Assembly (NCBI GenBank): GCA_040388605.1
Contig: JAZKBN010000068.1
Location: forward strand, 1-61,455
From: JAZKBN01 sp040388605
GTDB lineage: Bacteria > Bacteroidota > Bacteroidia > Cytophagales > Flexibacteraceae
DNA: 61,455 bases
Direction: 5' to 3'
The notes below the pieces were generated by a model, which saw nothing but the letters and a program-made list of their open reading frames with translations, ran no database searches and was not told the origin of the DNA. Below, one piece after another: positions 34,410 to 47,000 of this stretch (its first letter is position 1; each line of letters opens with the position of its first letter). The position numbers and the translations under genes were made by a program.

Positions 34410-36629
34410 ATGAGCAACCAATACCCCCTTTTTAAGGCAGCTAAGTTTGCCGGAATATCTGTTTTTGCGGCCATTCTCAGCCTTGCCGGTTTGAATAATG
34501 CCTTTGCCACAGGCGGCCCGCAGAAGGGCTTTGCCACCTGCGGATCGCACCATGCTATGGAAGATGAACTTAGGGCACACCCTGAACGCAGGCAGGTGCT
34601 TAACGACCTCGAAAATTTTACAGCCGATTACTTGCTCAGGAAAAAAGCAGGCGAAAAATCTGTACTGCAGGATGGTAACCTTACCATACCTGTTGTAGTT
34701 CACGTGGTTCATAACTACGGGGCAGAACGCATCAGCATGGCACAGGTAAATGATGCCATACGCATTCTTACCCGTGACTTCAACCGCCAAAACCCCGATA
34801 CCAACGTGGTTATTCCCCGTTTCAGAGGCATAGAGGGCAACCCGCACTTTACTTTTAAGCTGGCAACCAAAGACCCCAACGGCCAATGTACCAACGGCGT
34901 AGTTTACCACGTAGACCCAAACACCGACCGCGCAGGCAATAATGTAAAGCGCAACCGCAGCTGGAATACAAGAAACTACCTCAATATTTGGGTAGCGGAA
35001 ACAGTTATGTCGGGTACCGATGTTGTAGGTGGCTATGCCTATTACCCCGGCACATTTGCTGCCGGAAATGAAAACGACGGCATTATTGTAACGTGTCACC
35101 AATTTGGTAGCATAGGGCAAAGCAGCTCTAACAACTTTTCGGCACGCACGCTTACGCATGAAACCGGGCACTACTTTAACCTGGCCCACACTTTCGGTAA
35201 CACGAACGGCCCGGGCGTTGCAAGCAACTGTGCCGCTAACGCCGGCGACGGGGTTGACGATACCCCGCAAACCCAAGGTGTTGCAGACCAAAGCTGCCCG
35301 CTCAATATGCCCGGCTGCGTTGCCGGTGAAATTGCCAACGTTGAAAATTACATGGATTATGCCAGCTGCGGTAAAATGTTCACCATTGGCCAGGCAGACC
35401 GTATGCAGGCAGCTGCAGCGGCAAATGCCAGCGCAAGAAACAACCTTTGGTCGGCTTCAAACCTTGAAGCAACCGGCACAGCCGATGATACCGCTGCAAC
35501 CTGCCCGCCCAAAGCGGTAATATATGCTCCTGAAACCTTCAGCTGCAGCGGCGCTATTCCCATTACTTTTGTCGGTTATGCCGAAAACACGGTTATTGAC
35601 ACAAGCCTGCACTATTTCTGGACATTTAACGGGGGAGTGCCTGCAACTTCAACCCTCCAAAACCCCAGTATAAATTTCCCCAATGCAGGCCGGTTTACAG
35701 TAACCCTGACAGTACGGAATACATTCGGTTCAAACGTGGCAACCGCCACCAACCTTATAAGCGCAGTAGGCGGAACAGCCGGCCTCATAAGTCCCTTTGC
35801 CGAATCTTTCGAAGACCCGGATTTCCCGGCAATTTCTGCAACTGAAAGCTTCAGGAACTGGGCTCCGGATCCCCCGGAGTCGTTTGAATCCACTTCTGAT
35901 GCTGCCTGGACAGGCACACGCTCGCTCATGAACGATATGGCGGCCGGTGCAGCGCTTTCAATAGTGTCGCCTGTTGTTGACCTGTCAACTATACCTGATT
36001 CAGCGCTCAGCAGGGTGTACCTGGCGTACCGGGTGGCATGGGCCAAGCGCGTAACCGCTAATAATGATACCCTTGCCTGCTTCTCATCGTCTGATTGCGG
36101 ACAAACCTGGCGCAGTGTAATGCTGCGCGGTAATAATAACCTGGTTACCTACCATACCCGCCTGCCACTTACCGACGCAACATTTATTCCGGCAGCCAAC
36201 GACTGGCGCCAGGATTCAATCAGGTACATTATTCAGCCCGATGCGAAGAAAGTCCAATTTAAATTCGTGCATAAAACCCACGGAGGGCACCGCCTGTACC
36301 TCGATAATTTCAGGATATACATTAAACCCCTCCCTGTTACCGGCAATGCAGATTTAATGAGCTCAGGCATTTCATTATCTGTGTACCCTAACCCGAGCGA
36401 CGGTAATGCAAGCCTGCACTTTAAAGGTCTGCCCGGCCAGGCGCTTGTTGCAGAAATTAATGATATGAGCGGAAGAGCAATAGGGCGTTTAAATACCGGC
36501 ATTCCGCAAAGCGGCGAGTATATTACCAGCCTTGCAGCCATGAACCAAAATCTTGCGCCCGGTATTTATACTGTACATTGCACTATCGGCAGCACGCCGG
36601 TTTCAAGGAAAATGGTAATTCTTAAGTAA
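34410..36629 (+). CDS. M43-family metalloprotease with PKD and T9SS sorting domains
   Basis: A 739-residue secreted protease of the cytophagalysin/pappalysin family. ATG at 34410 is preferred to TTG at 34401; it gives a signal peptide ending NNAFA (about residue 33). The zinc site is His250-Glu251-x-x-His254 with the third ligand His260 (HETGHYFNLAHTFG), and the Met-turn is MDYASCG about 60 residues later. A PKD domain spans about 368-455 (HYFWTFNGGVPATSTLQNPS). A jelly-roll/MAM-like region follows (FAESFEDPDFPA). The C-terminal 75 residues are a T9SS sorting domain (LSVYPNPSDGNASLHF). Exported by T9SS, it would degrade extracellular protein, substrate unknown. Confidence 0.94.
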   Translation: MSNQYPLFKAAKFAGISVFAAILSLAGLNNAFATGGPQKGFATCGSHHAMEDELRAHPERRQVLNDLENFTADYLLRKKAGEKSVLQDGNLTIPVVVHVVHNYGAERISMAQVNDAIRILTRDFNRQNPDTNVVIPRFRGIEGNPHFTFKLATKDPNGQCTNGVVYHVDPNTDRAGNNVKRNRSWNTRNYLNIWVAETVMSGTDVVGGYAYYPGTFAAGNENDGIIVTCHQFGSIGQSSSNNFSARTLTHETGHYFNLAHTFGNTNGPGVASNCAANAGDGVDDTPQTQGVADQSCPLNMPGCVAGEIANVENYMDYASCGKMFTIGQADRMQAAAAANASARNNLWSASNLEATGTADDTAATCPPKAVIYAPETFSCSGAIPITFVGYAENTVIDTSLHYFWTFNGGVPATSTLQNPSINFPNAGRFTVTLTVRNTFGSNVATATNLISAVGGTAGLISPFAESFEDPDFPAISATESFRNWAPDPPESFESTSDAAWTGTRSLMNDMAAGAALSIVSPVVDLSTIPDSALSRVYLAYRVAWAKRVTANNDTLACFSSSDCGQTWRSVMLRGNNNLVTYHTRLPLTDATFIPAANDWRQDSIRYIIQPDAKKVQFKFVHKTHGGHRLYLDNFRIYIKPLPVTGNADLMSSGISLSVYPNPSDGNASLHFKGLPGQALVAEINDMSGRAIGRLNTGIPQSGEYITSLAAMNQNLAPGIYTVHCTIGSTPVSRKMVILK

Positions 36630-36651
36630 CCGGAATTTAAGGCAATAAAAT

Positions 36652-36695
36652 AAAAGCCCGGAATTTGCACCTCAAAAGGCAGATTCCGGGCTTTT
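36652..36695 (+). terminator. Terminator after the M43 protease gene
   Basis: AAAAGCCCGGAAT (36652-36664) is the exact reverse complement of ATTCCGGGCTTTT (36683-36695), with an 18-base loop. Confidence 0.9.
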
Positions 36696-36778
36696 CTGAT
36701 TGTTCCCGGCAATTTTCTGCTTTATTTACAGGTAATAACTGAGCAGAGCCCGCATTCAGAAACGCATTTCATTTATAA

Positions 36779-37363
36779 ATGGGAGACTTAAATAAGGAAT
36801 CAATTACATTAAGCATTCCTGTTGTGCTCATTGGCATGCCGGGCTCGGGCAAAACCACCTTGGGGCAATATTTGTCGCAAACATGGAACCTGCCATTTTA
36901 TGATACCGATGCTGTTATAGAAGCCCGCGAAGGCATGAGTGTGCGCAGCTTTTTCGGCACTTACGGCGAACCTGCTTTCAGGCAAACGGAAACTGATGCT
37001 GTTAAACATCTTATTGAAAAAGGTGCTGCCATTATCGCGACAGGCGGCGGACTGCCCTGTTTTAATGCAAACATGGCTCTATTGCTCAGGCACACCTACC
37101 CGGTTTTCCTTGATGTACCATTAATCACCATTGCCCATCGGCTTGGCCCCGATGCGGGCCTCATACGGCCGCTTTTTGCAGGCAAAAATCCGGAAGAAAT
37201 TATAAAAGCCTTAACCGACATGCATGCCCATCGCCTGCCTTATTACCAACAGGCCTTGCTGAGTATTAAAAACCCGCAACCCGACGAGGAAACAGGCAAG
37301 TTAATTTTTGAGGAGTATGTTAAATATCTTGCAGGGCAAAAGGGAAAAATCTTAAAAAACTGA
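36779..37363 (+). CDS. aroK: Shikimate kinase
   Basis: Phosphorylates shikimate at the 3-hydroxyl in aromatic amino acid synthesis. A 194-residue NMP-kinase fold with P-loop GMPGSGKT (19-26), the shikimate-binding YDTDAVIE motif with its Asp residues, the GEPAFRQTE block and the IIATGGGLP loop. The lid region carries IRPLFAG. The C-terminal 20 residues extend slightly beyond the usual length. It is monocistronic, between a terminator and a convergent membrane protein gene; no other aro gene is adjacent. Confidence 0.95.
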   Translation: MGDLNKESITLSIPVVLIGMPGSGKTTLGQYLSQTWNLPFYDTDAVIEAREGMSVRSFFGTYGEPAFRQTETDAVKHLIEKGAAIIATGGGLPCFNANMALLLRHTYPVFLDVPLITIAHRLGPDAGLIRPLFAGKNPEEIIKALTDMHAHRLPYYQQALLSIKNPQPDEETGKLIFEEYVKYLAGQKGKILKN

Positions 37364-37379
37364 TATTAAACACCTTAAT

Positions 37380-37862
37380 TCAAACCGGTATATTAAACCT
37401 GGTCTTTAATATTTCAGTAAGTTGGCGGGGCAGGTATTGGTGCATGGTGAAGAAAACGGCAGTTACAGTTCCTGATATGCTTAAATAAGTGTCGGGATGT
37501 TGTTCAGACACATCTACTCCTTCACGGACAACGGTAAAGGTTTCAGTAAAACCCGGCAGACAGGCCAGTACAACTATTGCTGTTCCTATGAGTATTCCAA
37601 AAAAGGAAAGATAGAAATGAGTTCGCCACCAATAATTAAGGCCCTGAACAAACCTAAGCGGAAGGCCGACAACCAGGCAGAGCAAAAGTATAGGCAGCGA
37701 AAATATTGCCCCCATTACAGGCTGAAAAACCAGGATGCTTAATAATCCATCAATACCTGATTGGTAATCAAGCAGGGCTAAAGACATGAAAATGCACATG
37801 AAAACCACGAATGCGGAAGCCATTTGAATTCCGAAGCCAATAAACTTAAGAAGCTTTCGCAT
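37380..37862 (-). CDS. Small hypothetical membrane protein
   Basis: A 160-residue protein with three or four predicted membrane helices (about residues 12-32, 38-70 and 84-105) and a hydrophilic C-terminal 50 residues that ends KTRFNIPV. No family recognised. Coding is supported by a clear start, sensible hydrophobic periodicity and the absence of a competing frame. It is convergent with aroK (17 bases between stops) and lies downstream of the giant adhesin on the same strand but beyond its terminator. Confidence 0.6.
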   Translation of the reverse strand: MRKLLKFIGFGIQMASAFVVFMCIFMSLALLDYQSGIDGLLSILVFQPVMGAIFSLPILLLCLVVGLPLRFVQGLNYWWRTHFYLSFFGILIGTAIVVLACLPGFTETFTVVREGVDVSEQHPDTYLSISGTVTAVFFTMHQYLPRQLTEILKTRFNIPV

Positions 37863-37965
37863 GAAACAATGTAAGGCTTAGAATAACCCGCTGCAAAATT
37901 ACAAAACCCTAAAGTTTCCTCATTTTTTTAATTCTGCTATTGGAAGATTAAGACAATAAAGCAGC

Positions 37966-38007
37966 AAAAAGGGCAAACCATGAACCCTGATTCATGGCTT
38001 GCCCTTT
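37966..38007 (-). terminator. Terminator after the giant adhesin gene
   Basis: A long hairpin: about 17 bases (from 37968) pair, with one mismatch, with 37991-38007 around a six-base loop. On the minus strand it ends in five T. It lies 30 bases past the adhesin stop codon. Confidence 0.88.
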
Positions 38008-38036
38008 CGGAATCTGTTAAGCTAAAACGCTACAGT

Positions 38037-41000
38037 TTACTCAACCCTCAGCTTTTTGCTTACCTGTTGGCTGCCGTTGAATACATAAACATTATAGAGT
38101 CCCGGTACAAGGCCGGCAAGGCTGATGGTATGCAGGGCGGTATTTTCTGAAAGGTTTTGATCCATTACCATACGGCCTGTGAGGTCGAAGATTTGCAGCC
38201 TGGTATCGCTGCTGCTGTTTATGAGCAGGTTGAGCTCATTGCGGGCAGGGTTAGGATACATGGCCTGCAGCAACATTGCCTGCTTACCGAAATCAACGCT
38301 GCGAACTGCCGAATAAACAAAGGCCTCGCTTAAATCTGTTTGTCGCAGGCGGTAATAAACCGTTCCGTTGCTTTTAACTTCATCGAAATCAGTAAAGCTG
38401 TAATTATGCAGGCTTAGTGAATTGCCGGCAGCGGCTACTTTACCTATGGCTTCGAATGTTCGCCCGTCGGTACTGCGCTGCACCTCGAAGTAAGCGGCAT
38501 TTTGCTCGGTGGCTGTGGCCCAGTTGAGCTCAACCGCATTATGGCTGCGTACAGCGTTAAAGCTGAGCAGGGTTACCGGAAGCGGATCAAGGGAATCTCC
38601 GCCCAAGGTTATTCGGCTGAATTCCTGCACCGGGTATTCATTGTAGAATGTATTGGTTGAAACAACTGAACCTGCATAGCTTACCCAGCCCGGGTTGGCT
38701 GCGTTAAATCCGCTGTCGAGCGAAGCACGGTATAGGCGCCTCAGGTCAGTATCTGTAAACACGTTCTGCTCGGCATCCATATAGGTAAAATACAAGTGAG
38801 CATGTTTAGGACCTGAAACAGTAGGGTATAAGTCATAATAGCGTGCAATACTTTTACCTGTTAGGAAACCAACGTTATGCGGCAGGCTTCGGCCGGCAGG
38901 CAGGGTTCCCCTGATAATGGTGGTACCGTTACCCAGCGGATTATTTTCAGCATTTATAGTGAGGCCCATACCCGTATTATACAGGTTACCTGCCACAGGG
39001 AAATTACGCACTGTACGTATATAGCCCACTACGCGGGAGTTTGTTGAATCTGTTTCAACAACCGTTGAGGTGTCCGAGATGTCAATAACGCCCGTGGTAT
39101 CGGTAAGCACACCTTTGAGGGTGCTTATATTACCCAGGATGTTCATACGTCCGCGCATAAGTACCGCACCTGATGGCCTGTTCATGTACAGCGATGCCAG
39201 CTTATAGTTATCGGCGCTTGCAGAGTCGAAACCCAGTCCGGAGCCGCTCATTGTGCCGGTACCGCCTATATTCAGCACCGATGTTGCAGAACCGATAAGG
39301 CCTGTTCCGCCGGTGGCGCTTGTGGCATTCAGCTGCAGGGCATTGCTGCCTATGCCCAGCTTGCCGGTAAGGCTAAGGGTACCGCCAAGCGTTACAGGGC
39401 CGCTCATGCTTACCACAGTTGCCGCCTTGGTAATGCTTAAATTCCTGAGCACATTGCTTGTTCCGGGCACAGTTTGCGAAAGCGGTAAGGTATAAGCACC
39501 CGTTCCTGTATAGCTCAGGTTAGACGTGGCCGAGCCTGTCAGCCTGTCGTTGCCGGGTGCAAACAGGGTGTTGCCAATGGTTAATGTAAAGCTGTTTATG
39601 CTGTGCTTGCCTGTCAGAGAAAGCGCTCCTGAAACCACCAAATCAGTGCTTTGGCGGCTGAAGGATGTTGCATCGCTTAGATTCAGGTTGTTTAAGCGGT
39701 TGGTGGTGCCGGGTGTTGTTACATCCATATTCAGGTTGTAATTTTTACCGGAGCCTGTAAGCAGCAACGATGCCGTGGCAGAACCCTGGATCTTGGCAGA
39801 ACCCAAACGCAGGCTGTCTACGCTAAGCGTATCGGCCAGGCCAAGGTAACCCGATGTTACCGCAACCGTATCGGCAATTACCTTGCTGCCGATGGTCAGG
39901 GTATTGGTTCCGGTTGTGTTAATTGTAAGCTTTTTCAGCTGATGTGTGGCTGCAGTACCGCCCGAAAGCTGCAGGTACGTGCCGGCAGCGCCTGAATTGG
40001 CGGTTACAAAGCTTGTTGACGAGCCGTAAATTCCGCCGTCGTTGTAAACAACAGGGCCGTCTATAATGGCTGTTTTAGTGCCCCAGTCTATTGTACCGCT
40101 TATTAATTTAAGTCCTGTGCCGGGCGTGGCTGCACCGGGACCGTAAGTAAGGCCGGTTACAGGCGTCAGTAAATTGCCGCTGCCTATATCTATGCTCAGG
40201 GTTCCGAAACGGCTTGCCCATGAAAGCGGGCCTGCACCGGGTGCATAAGGCGTTAAGCTTATATTTGCCGCATATCTGAGCGTTAAGGAAGAAAGCTTTG
40301 CCACATTATCGGCCGCCGTTGCATTGGCCCCGCTGCCGGGGCTCAGGAAGCCGGCTCCGGTTTTAAGCCCGGCAAGGGTAAGACCTTTGCCGTTTATATT
40401 AAACACTGAACCGGTGGGTACGTCAAAAGTATCTGCCACGTAAAGGTTATTGCCGGGGGCAAAAGTGGCGCTGCCTGCCATTACAAAATCACCAAGGGCG
40501 TTTGTGGAGCCGGGCAAACTTTGGTCGAAGCCGATGCCGGAAATATTGGCAGAGCTGATAAGCAAATCAGAAGTGGCAGAGCCTCTCAGGTAACCATAAC
40601 CGGGGGTATAAGTTCCGTTCAGGGTTAGGGTTGTATTAGGCGCAATGGCCAAAACACCCTTGCTCAATACCAAATTGCTCACTATTACCGATGTGGCAAA
40701 AAGCGCATCAGAAGCCACGCCGTCTTTATTAATAATCAATGAATCAAGGCTGTGCGCTGCAGTGCTTGCCGTGCTGAAGCTTAATGTGCCGTTTACGCCT
40801 GCCCCGCCGATTGCCAATACACTGCCTGCCGAGCTGATAATTTTAGAGGTCCCGCTTTGCGTGGCAAGGCCGTTGAGCGCCAGCTTTTTCCCGTTAAGGG
40901 CCAAATTGGTATTGTTTATACCAAGGCTGTTACCAATATACAAATTGCTGTTTAAGGTAAGAGCGGCACCCACGCCGCGGGCAACATCCAGGTTGTACAA

Positions 41001-44000
41001 TTGGTTGGTATAGCCCGGTGTTGTGGCATCCATTCTCAGGCTGAAGCTGCCTGAACCGGTAATGTTCATTTTAGAAGCCGGTCCGCCGCTGAAGCTGCCG
41101 GTGCCGGTAAAGTTGCCGTATATCTCAAGGGTATTTTCAGCTATAACCAACTTGCCCGTAATATCGGTATTCTGAACCTTCAGGTTACTTCCTAATGTAA
41201 GCGTACCTGTTGCGCCCCTGCTTAGCGTAAGCGATTTAAGGGTATGGTTAGCTACGGAGCTTTGATCAAAAGCAAGATTTCCGAACGGACCGGTGCCGCT
41301 GATTACCAAATCTGAAAGGTTAGATACCCGCAATGCGCCAGAGCCGCTTACCGAAGCAGAACCGCTGAGCCCAAGGTTAAAGCTGTTTAAATCAAGCACA
41401 CCGTTATTCAGGGTTAAAGCGCCGCTGAGCGTTATGCTGTTACCCAGCTTTGCCACACCGCCGCTCAGGTTCAGGCTTAAATTCTTAAATGCTGCCGAGC
41501 CCGTTTTAAACGGTAATGCCGATACCAGGTTTCCGCTTCCTGTAATATTAAGGCTTGCACCGGTATCTGCCAATAAGAAACCGCCGGCACCGCTGAATTT
41601 GCCGAGCGTAAGGGTATTATTTCCGAAATCAACATCGCCGAGGGTGGCAGCCAATGAACCAATATTGAAATCGCCGATAAGGTTCAGGGTTTTGGCAGCA
41701 CCGTTCATGTTTACATAAGCCATTGAAACGGCTGAACCTGTATTGTTAATGCTGAGGTTTTTTGTAATAGTTACCGAATCAATAAAGCTTCCGCCCTCGG
41801 TATTAATTACTGCGCCGTCTTTACTCAATTGCAGGGCATCATTTAAATGCCCGGCAGCGCCAAGGGTTACCGTGTTAAAGCTAAGCCCGGCAGATGAATC
41901 ATCGAGATCGGCGGCAAGAATTACGGTATCAATAAGGGCGTTCATTGCGCCTGCACCGGTAAGTCTTAAAGCTTTATAGAAATTAGCCCTGGTAAAGGTA
42001 TTAGGACCAACAACGAAAATTGTTCCGTCGGCAATGGTGGTATCTATGGCCTTCTGCATGGTTTTCAGCGGGAAGGCGGCGCTGCCGTTATTGTTATCGT
42101 TGCCGGTGGCAAAATCAACATACAGGCTGTCGGATATTGCGCTGAAGTTAGAGCCCGCGGTGGCATTGGCAATAGCCAAAACCATGCTTGTATTTTGTGC
42201 GAAAGCACTCAGCGGCGATGTTGCCGTTATGCTTCCTGAACCGATTAAACTACCGAATCCGCCAAGTGATGTATAAGCAGCGGCTGAGCCTAAATCGCTG
42301 AGGATGCGTAAAGATACAGGGTCGCTCACCTGGTCATCGGGCGAGCCCGTGCTGCTGTAATTTAAAACAGGCGTTCCGCTTGTGAATGTGGCGGCAGATG
42401 TACCCCTGCTCAGCCTGAAATACCTGAAAGGAGAAACCTTATCAATACCGGCAGGCAAGGTGTATGCCGGGGCAGCCGCATCGAAAACTTCGGCAGTAAA
42501 ATTATTGGCAGCAGCGCTTGTCTGTGCTGTAAAGCTAAGCGGCCTGTAAGAGCCGGTGGTACCAACCGGGAAGGTATAAGTGGTTGCCGCCACCGCAGAA
42601 GTGAGCGTCAGCGGGCCTTTTACATAAGAATCTGCCGAGCCGCCTGAAACACCCGTTGCCGGAACTGTCAGCCTGAAGCCGTTGGTATCCACAAAGCCGT
42701 CTGTCAGGGCTAATGTGCTCAGAACCAGGTCAGAGCCAAGCTGCATGGTTTTACCTGCCCCGTTCATGGTTATTGCGGCAACCGGGCTTGCAGCGGCAAT
42801 GCTTGTGGCATTTTTCAGCACAAGGTTTTTATTCACCACTGCGCCTGTAAATGCAGTTGGTGTAACAGTTGGCGAGGTAAGAATAAGCGTTCCACCCTCG
42901 TTCAGCATATCAAGGCCCTCATTAAAGCGGGTTTGAATAACAGTAGTTGTTATGTGTGTTCCGCCGCCGGTCTGGCTGACATACACGGTATCGAAATTGG
43001 CCTGGAATCCGGGCGCGGCAGATATATCGTAGCCTGAATTCAGCCAGCCGTTATAGTCTAATAAAGTTGAACCTGCGGCGGCACGGGTGTTAACGGTGGT
43101 TTGGTCAACAGCACCCCAGTAATTGCCGCTTGCTTCAACCAAAGTATTGGCATTTTGAAGCTTAATTACCGGTACGCTTGCATTGTTGCCGAAGTTGTTA
43201 TTAGAAAGCCTTAAGCCGTTAGATGTAAAAACACCCGGTGTGGCATAGCCGCTTATAACACGCTGAAAATAACACAGGGCCGATGCCGTAGTGCATGCGC
43301 TTATTGTATTATTGGTAATGGTAACATGGCCCATGGTTTCGGCATTGTTATTATTTACCTGTATTACAATTGGGTAGCCTGTAAATGTTTGGTCAATGGT
43401 GTTAATATCCCCGTTTGTGCCTACAGCCAAATTACCTGAATTGCTTATGGTATTATTCCTGATTGTGGTTGTATTAGGCTCCTGCATAAACAGGGCACGA
43501 CCTTTCACATTATCGAACAGGCATTGGTCAACGGTAATAAATATGTTGGGGCCTTTGTTGGCTTTATCGGCAATTACGCCGCCGGCATTGGTTTGCAGCA
43601 TATTGCTGCTGCTGTTCATTATGCTGTCGGCGGTCATTGTTACTGTAATGTTGGCCGAAACCTTATCACTTATATGTACGCCGTAATCGGCGCTGTCTAT
43701 GCGGAGGCGGGTAATATTGTAAAAGGCCGCACCGGCTGCATTGCTGTCGGCAGCGGTATAATACCTGTTTTGTACAGATACCCCTGTTCCTATTCTTGCA
43801 TCAGAACCTATTTTTCCGCCTGTAATACTCAGCGTATCGGAACTTGTGCAGTTAAAGAGCAGGTAGCCTGTGCCGCCTATGGCATTTCCGGCAAAGTACA
43901 GGCCGGGAGCGCCGTCGGCCTTATTGGTATCGTAGGCCAGGTGGGCGTTGCCGCTTATGTCAAGGGCCTGGAAGCCGGTCATGTAAGAGCTTGCCTCCGG

Positions 44001-47000
44001 GTTGCTGAGGTTGCTGTAATTGAAAACAGTATCGTAAGAAACAGTGAATGAGCTGTTGTCGCCGTGCTCAACATTCAGCACACCAATGGCCACCACTGCC
44101 AAATCAGGATCGGGAACAGAGGCGTTCAGCGGACCGGCCGGGTACAGCCTGTTGCCCTTAATTTTACCGCTGCCCGCAAGGTTGAAATCGCGGGTATAAA
44201 CAGGGTTAAAGGCGTTTTCAATGGTGTTATTTGTAATATCGGCATATTGGTTGTTGCGCAAGAGCACACCGCGGCCTTCGTAAGTAACCGTATTGCCAAT
44301 ATAATTATACGGGCCCGAAGGAACGGCCGTAATATGGCTTATAAGGTTACGGGTAATTACATTGCCGGTTGCGGCAGAGGTGCCGGGTCCGTTGAGCTGA
44401 ATGCCCTGCTGGGTAAGGTCGCGTACAATATTGTTCCTGATATCAAGGCCGGATACAGTATTGGGCCAGGCCGATGCATTGGTGCCTGTGGCAATTCCGC
44501 GGGCGGCGGCAAAGCCGTTATCGCCGTCTATGGTAAAGCCGTTTATTTTTACATTATTGGCATTTACAGTAATTACGTTTCCGTCGGTATTGTCTGAAGT
44601 GGCCGGGCTTAAAATGGTTTCACCGGAATTGCGTGCCGGGTTGGTACCATGCAGGTTAAGCTTGGCGCCGAGCAGGCTCAGGCTCTTTGTAATTACAATG
44701 TCCTCGTTATATTGCCCGGCCGGTATTTTTACAAACCCGGCAGATTTTGTAATGCTCATAGCTTCAGCAATGCTGTTTGCAGGCCCGAAGAGTGTAACGC
44801 TGTCGGCGGCAATATCTCCTGAATCAGGCAGGGGTGCGGCAATGTTTATAGCAGAAGCCGAGAATTTCATGGTAAAATTTCTTGCAGGGCCGGTGGTACC
44901 GGGTGTAAGATTCAGGGCAACAGGTTGGGTAAGGGTTACATTGTTGGCTGCCAGGTTTCCGTAGCTTCCGCCGGCCAGGTAAACTTTGCCGTAAGGTTCC
45001 GCCACTGCCAATGCAGCCGATATAGAGCGCTTAGGCCCCGTGCTGCCCGATACAAATGTAGCCGAGCGACCGGTATAAGAATCGTTACCGGTTACTGGGT
45101 TTACATACAGGAAGGGAGGCAGGTTTTGACCTGTAACCGCATTAGCCAATGCGAATGTGGCAGGCAGGCTCGTGAAAAAGCCCGATTTAATGGTTCCGCT
45201 AACTGCTGCCGAACCTACGCCGCCTAAATCAGACCAGGCGCCGGCAAGCTGTTCGCCTGCAATGCGCAGTGAATCGGGTTCGTTAATGCCTTCATCGCTG
45301 CCATAGCTGAGGGTAACCTGCATGCTGTCAAGCGGGCCGGCCACATCGCGGCTTAAGGTATAATACCTGCCCGACGAAACCCTTGAAAGCGAGGCCGGCA
45401 AAGTATAATTGAGCCCGGCTGCCGATGAATCTACCGGTTTCAGGGTATAGAGCGTGGTGGTATCGTTGGCTTGGTCGGCTCTCAGAACAGCGTACCTTTT
45501 GCCAATGCCGCTGACACCTATAGGGAAAATAAGTCTGCGCGCCGTACTTACCGAATCATAAACAGCCACCGGGCCGGCAATAAAGCCTGCACGATCACTG
45601 CCGTTTAAGCCTGTGCCCGTATCTGCCTTGGCCTTGGCGCGAAGCGTAAACAGGCTGTTGCCCTGCGATTTTATGCTGCCTGCAGCCAGGTTCAGGTATG
45701 AGCTTAAAGATACCGGGCCGGTTAATGTAATTACGGCATCGGCGTTATTAAGCTTCAGAGAGTCAAGCATTTCACCATTACCGTCGAGGTTGAATTTTAC
45801 GGCCTTGGTAAAGTTCTCGTTCGTGCGCGAAGCATAATTGCTGCCCAGCTCAACCACATCCTGGTAAGTTGACGATACAAAGTTCTGAGCCAATGCTAAA
45901 TTGCTTACTGCCCTTTGCATAGCCTGCGTGCCGCCGGCCAAATAGGTTTTAGCAGAATTTACCTGTACGCCTATTGTATTTAAATCATCATCGGGGTCAG
46001 CCTTCAGCCAGGGAGAAATGGCTATTCGGGCAGAAGTATAGCTTGCGTTTGTTAATGAGTTAATAGCCGGCTGCCCGCTTCCCGAATTGTTATAGGTAGC
46101 ATTAAAGGGCCCGCTCGCCGCTCCCCACCAGTTGCCCGATACATCGGCAAGCTGCGAATTGGTTGCGCCGTCGGCATTCACATTCCTGAAACCGAGATCG
46201 TTACCCAGGAAGCTGTTGTATTTTACTACGTTATTAGCCGTTAAGGTTGATGCGTCCCTGTCGAAGAAGTCAATATTATTGGTTCCGTTCAGGCTGCATT
46301 GGTTAGCGGTGGCGTTAAAGAATATTGAGCCGTCGCCCTGCTGGAATTGCAGGCCCACCTCGCAATCGCTGATGATGTTGTTGTAAATTTTATGCCCGGT
46401 ACCTGAAAGCACTATGCCGAAACCATCGCTTTGGTAATTGGATGGCACACAGGCAGATGCAGAGCCCCTGACACCGATTATGTGGTTATAAGCCACCACT
46501 ATACCTGCAGTAGCGCCGGATGTAGGGCGCTGGTCTATGGCAATACCGGCATTATCGAGACTGCTGGCGGTGCTGCGGTCGCTTTGCGCAATGGTGTTCC
46601 TGAGTATGGCTATTGAGCCTGCACCGCTTTCGTTGCCGTTGCCAATCACATCTTTCAGTTCAATACCCCAGCGCTGCGCCCCGGTAGTCTGCAACCTCGA
46701 CCAAGAGTTCCAGCCCATGTTAATAACGCTGTTGCTTACCGTCACATTTCCGCTGTGCGGCGAAAGCGTGAGGCTGTAGCCGGCATCGCCGTTATTTGTG
46801 AGCGTATTGTTGTCGAGCAATATATTCTCAAAAGTTACACCCGCATTTAAATCTATACCTATGAGCGCATTGTAATTCGCAGTAGAGTTCTTAATCACCA
46901 GGTTCGTGAGCGAAACGCCGCTGCCCTGGTACATAAAGCCCCTGCCCTGCTGGTTTAAAGCCACCCCGTTTTGCAGCCTTACGCCATTGCTGTCCAGGCT

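Noticed and set aside
34398..35291. A 297-codon minus-strand open frame
   Set aside because: Lies entirely opposite the M43 protease, whose zinc site, signal peptide and sorting domain are unambiguous; the opposite translation has no domain character.
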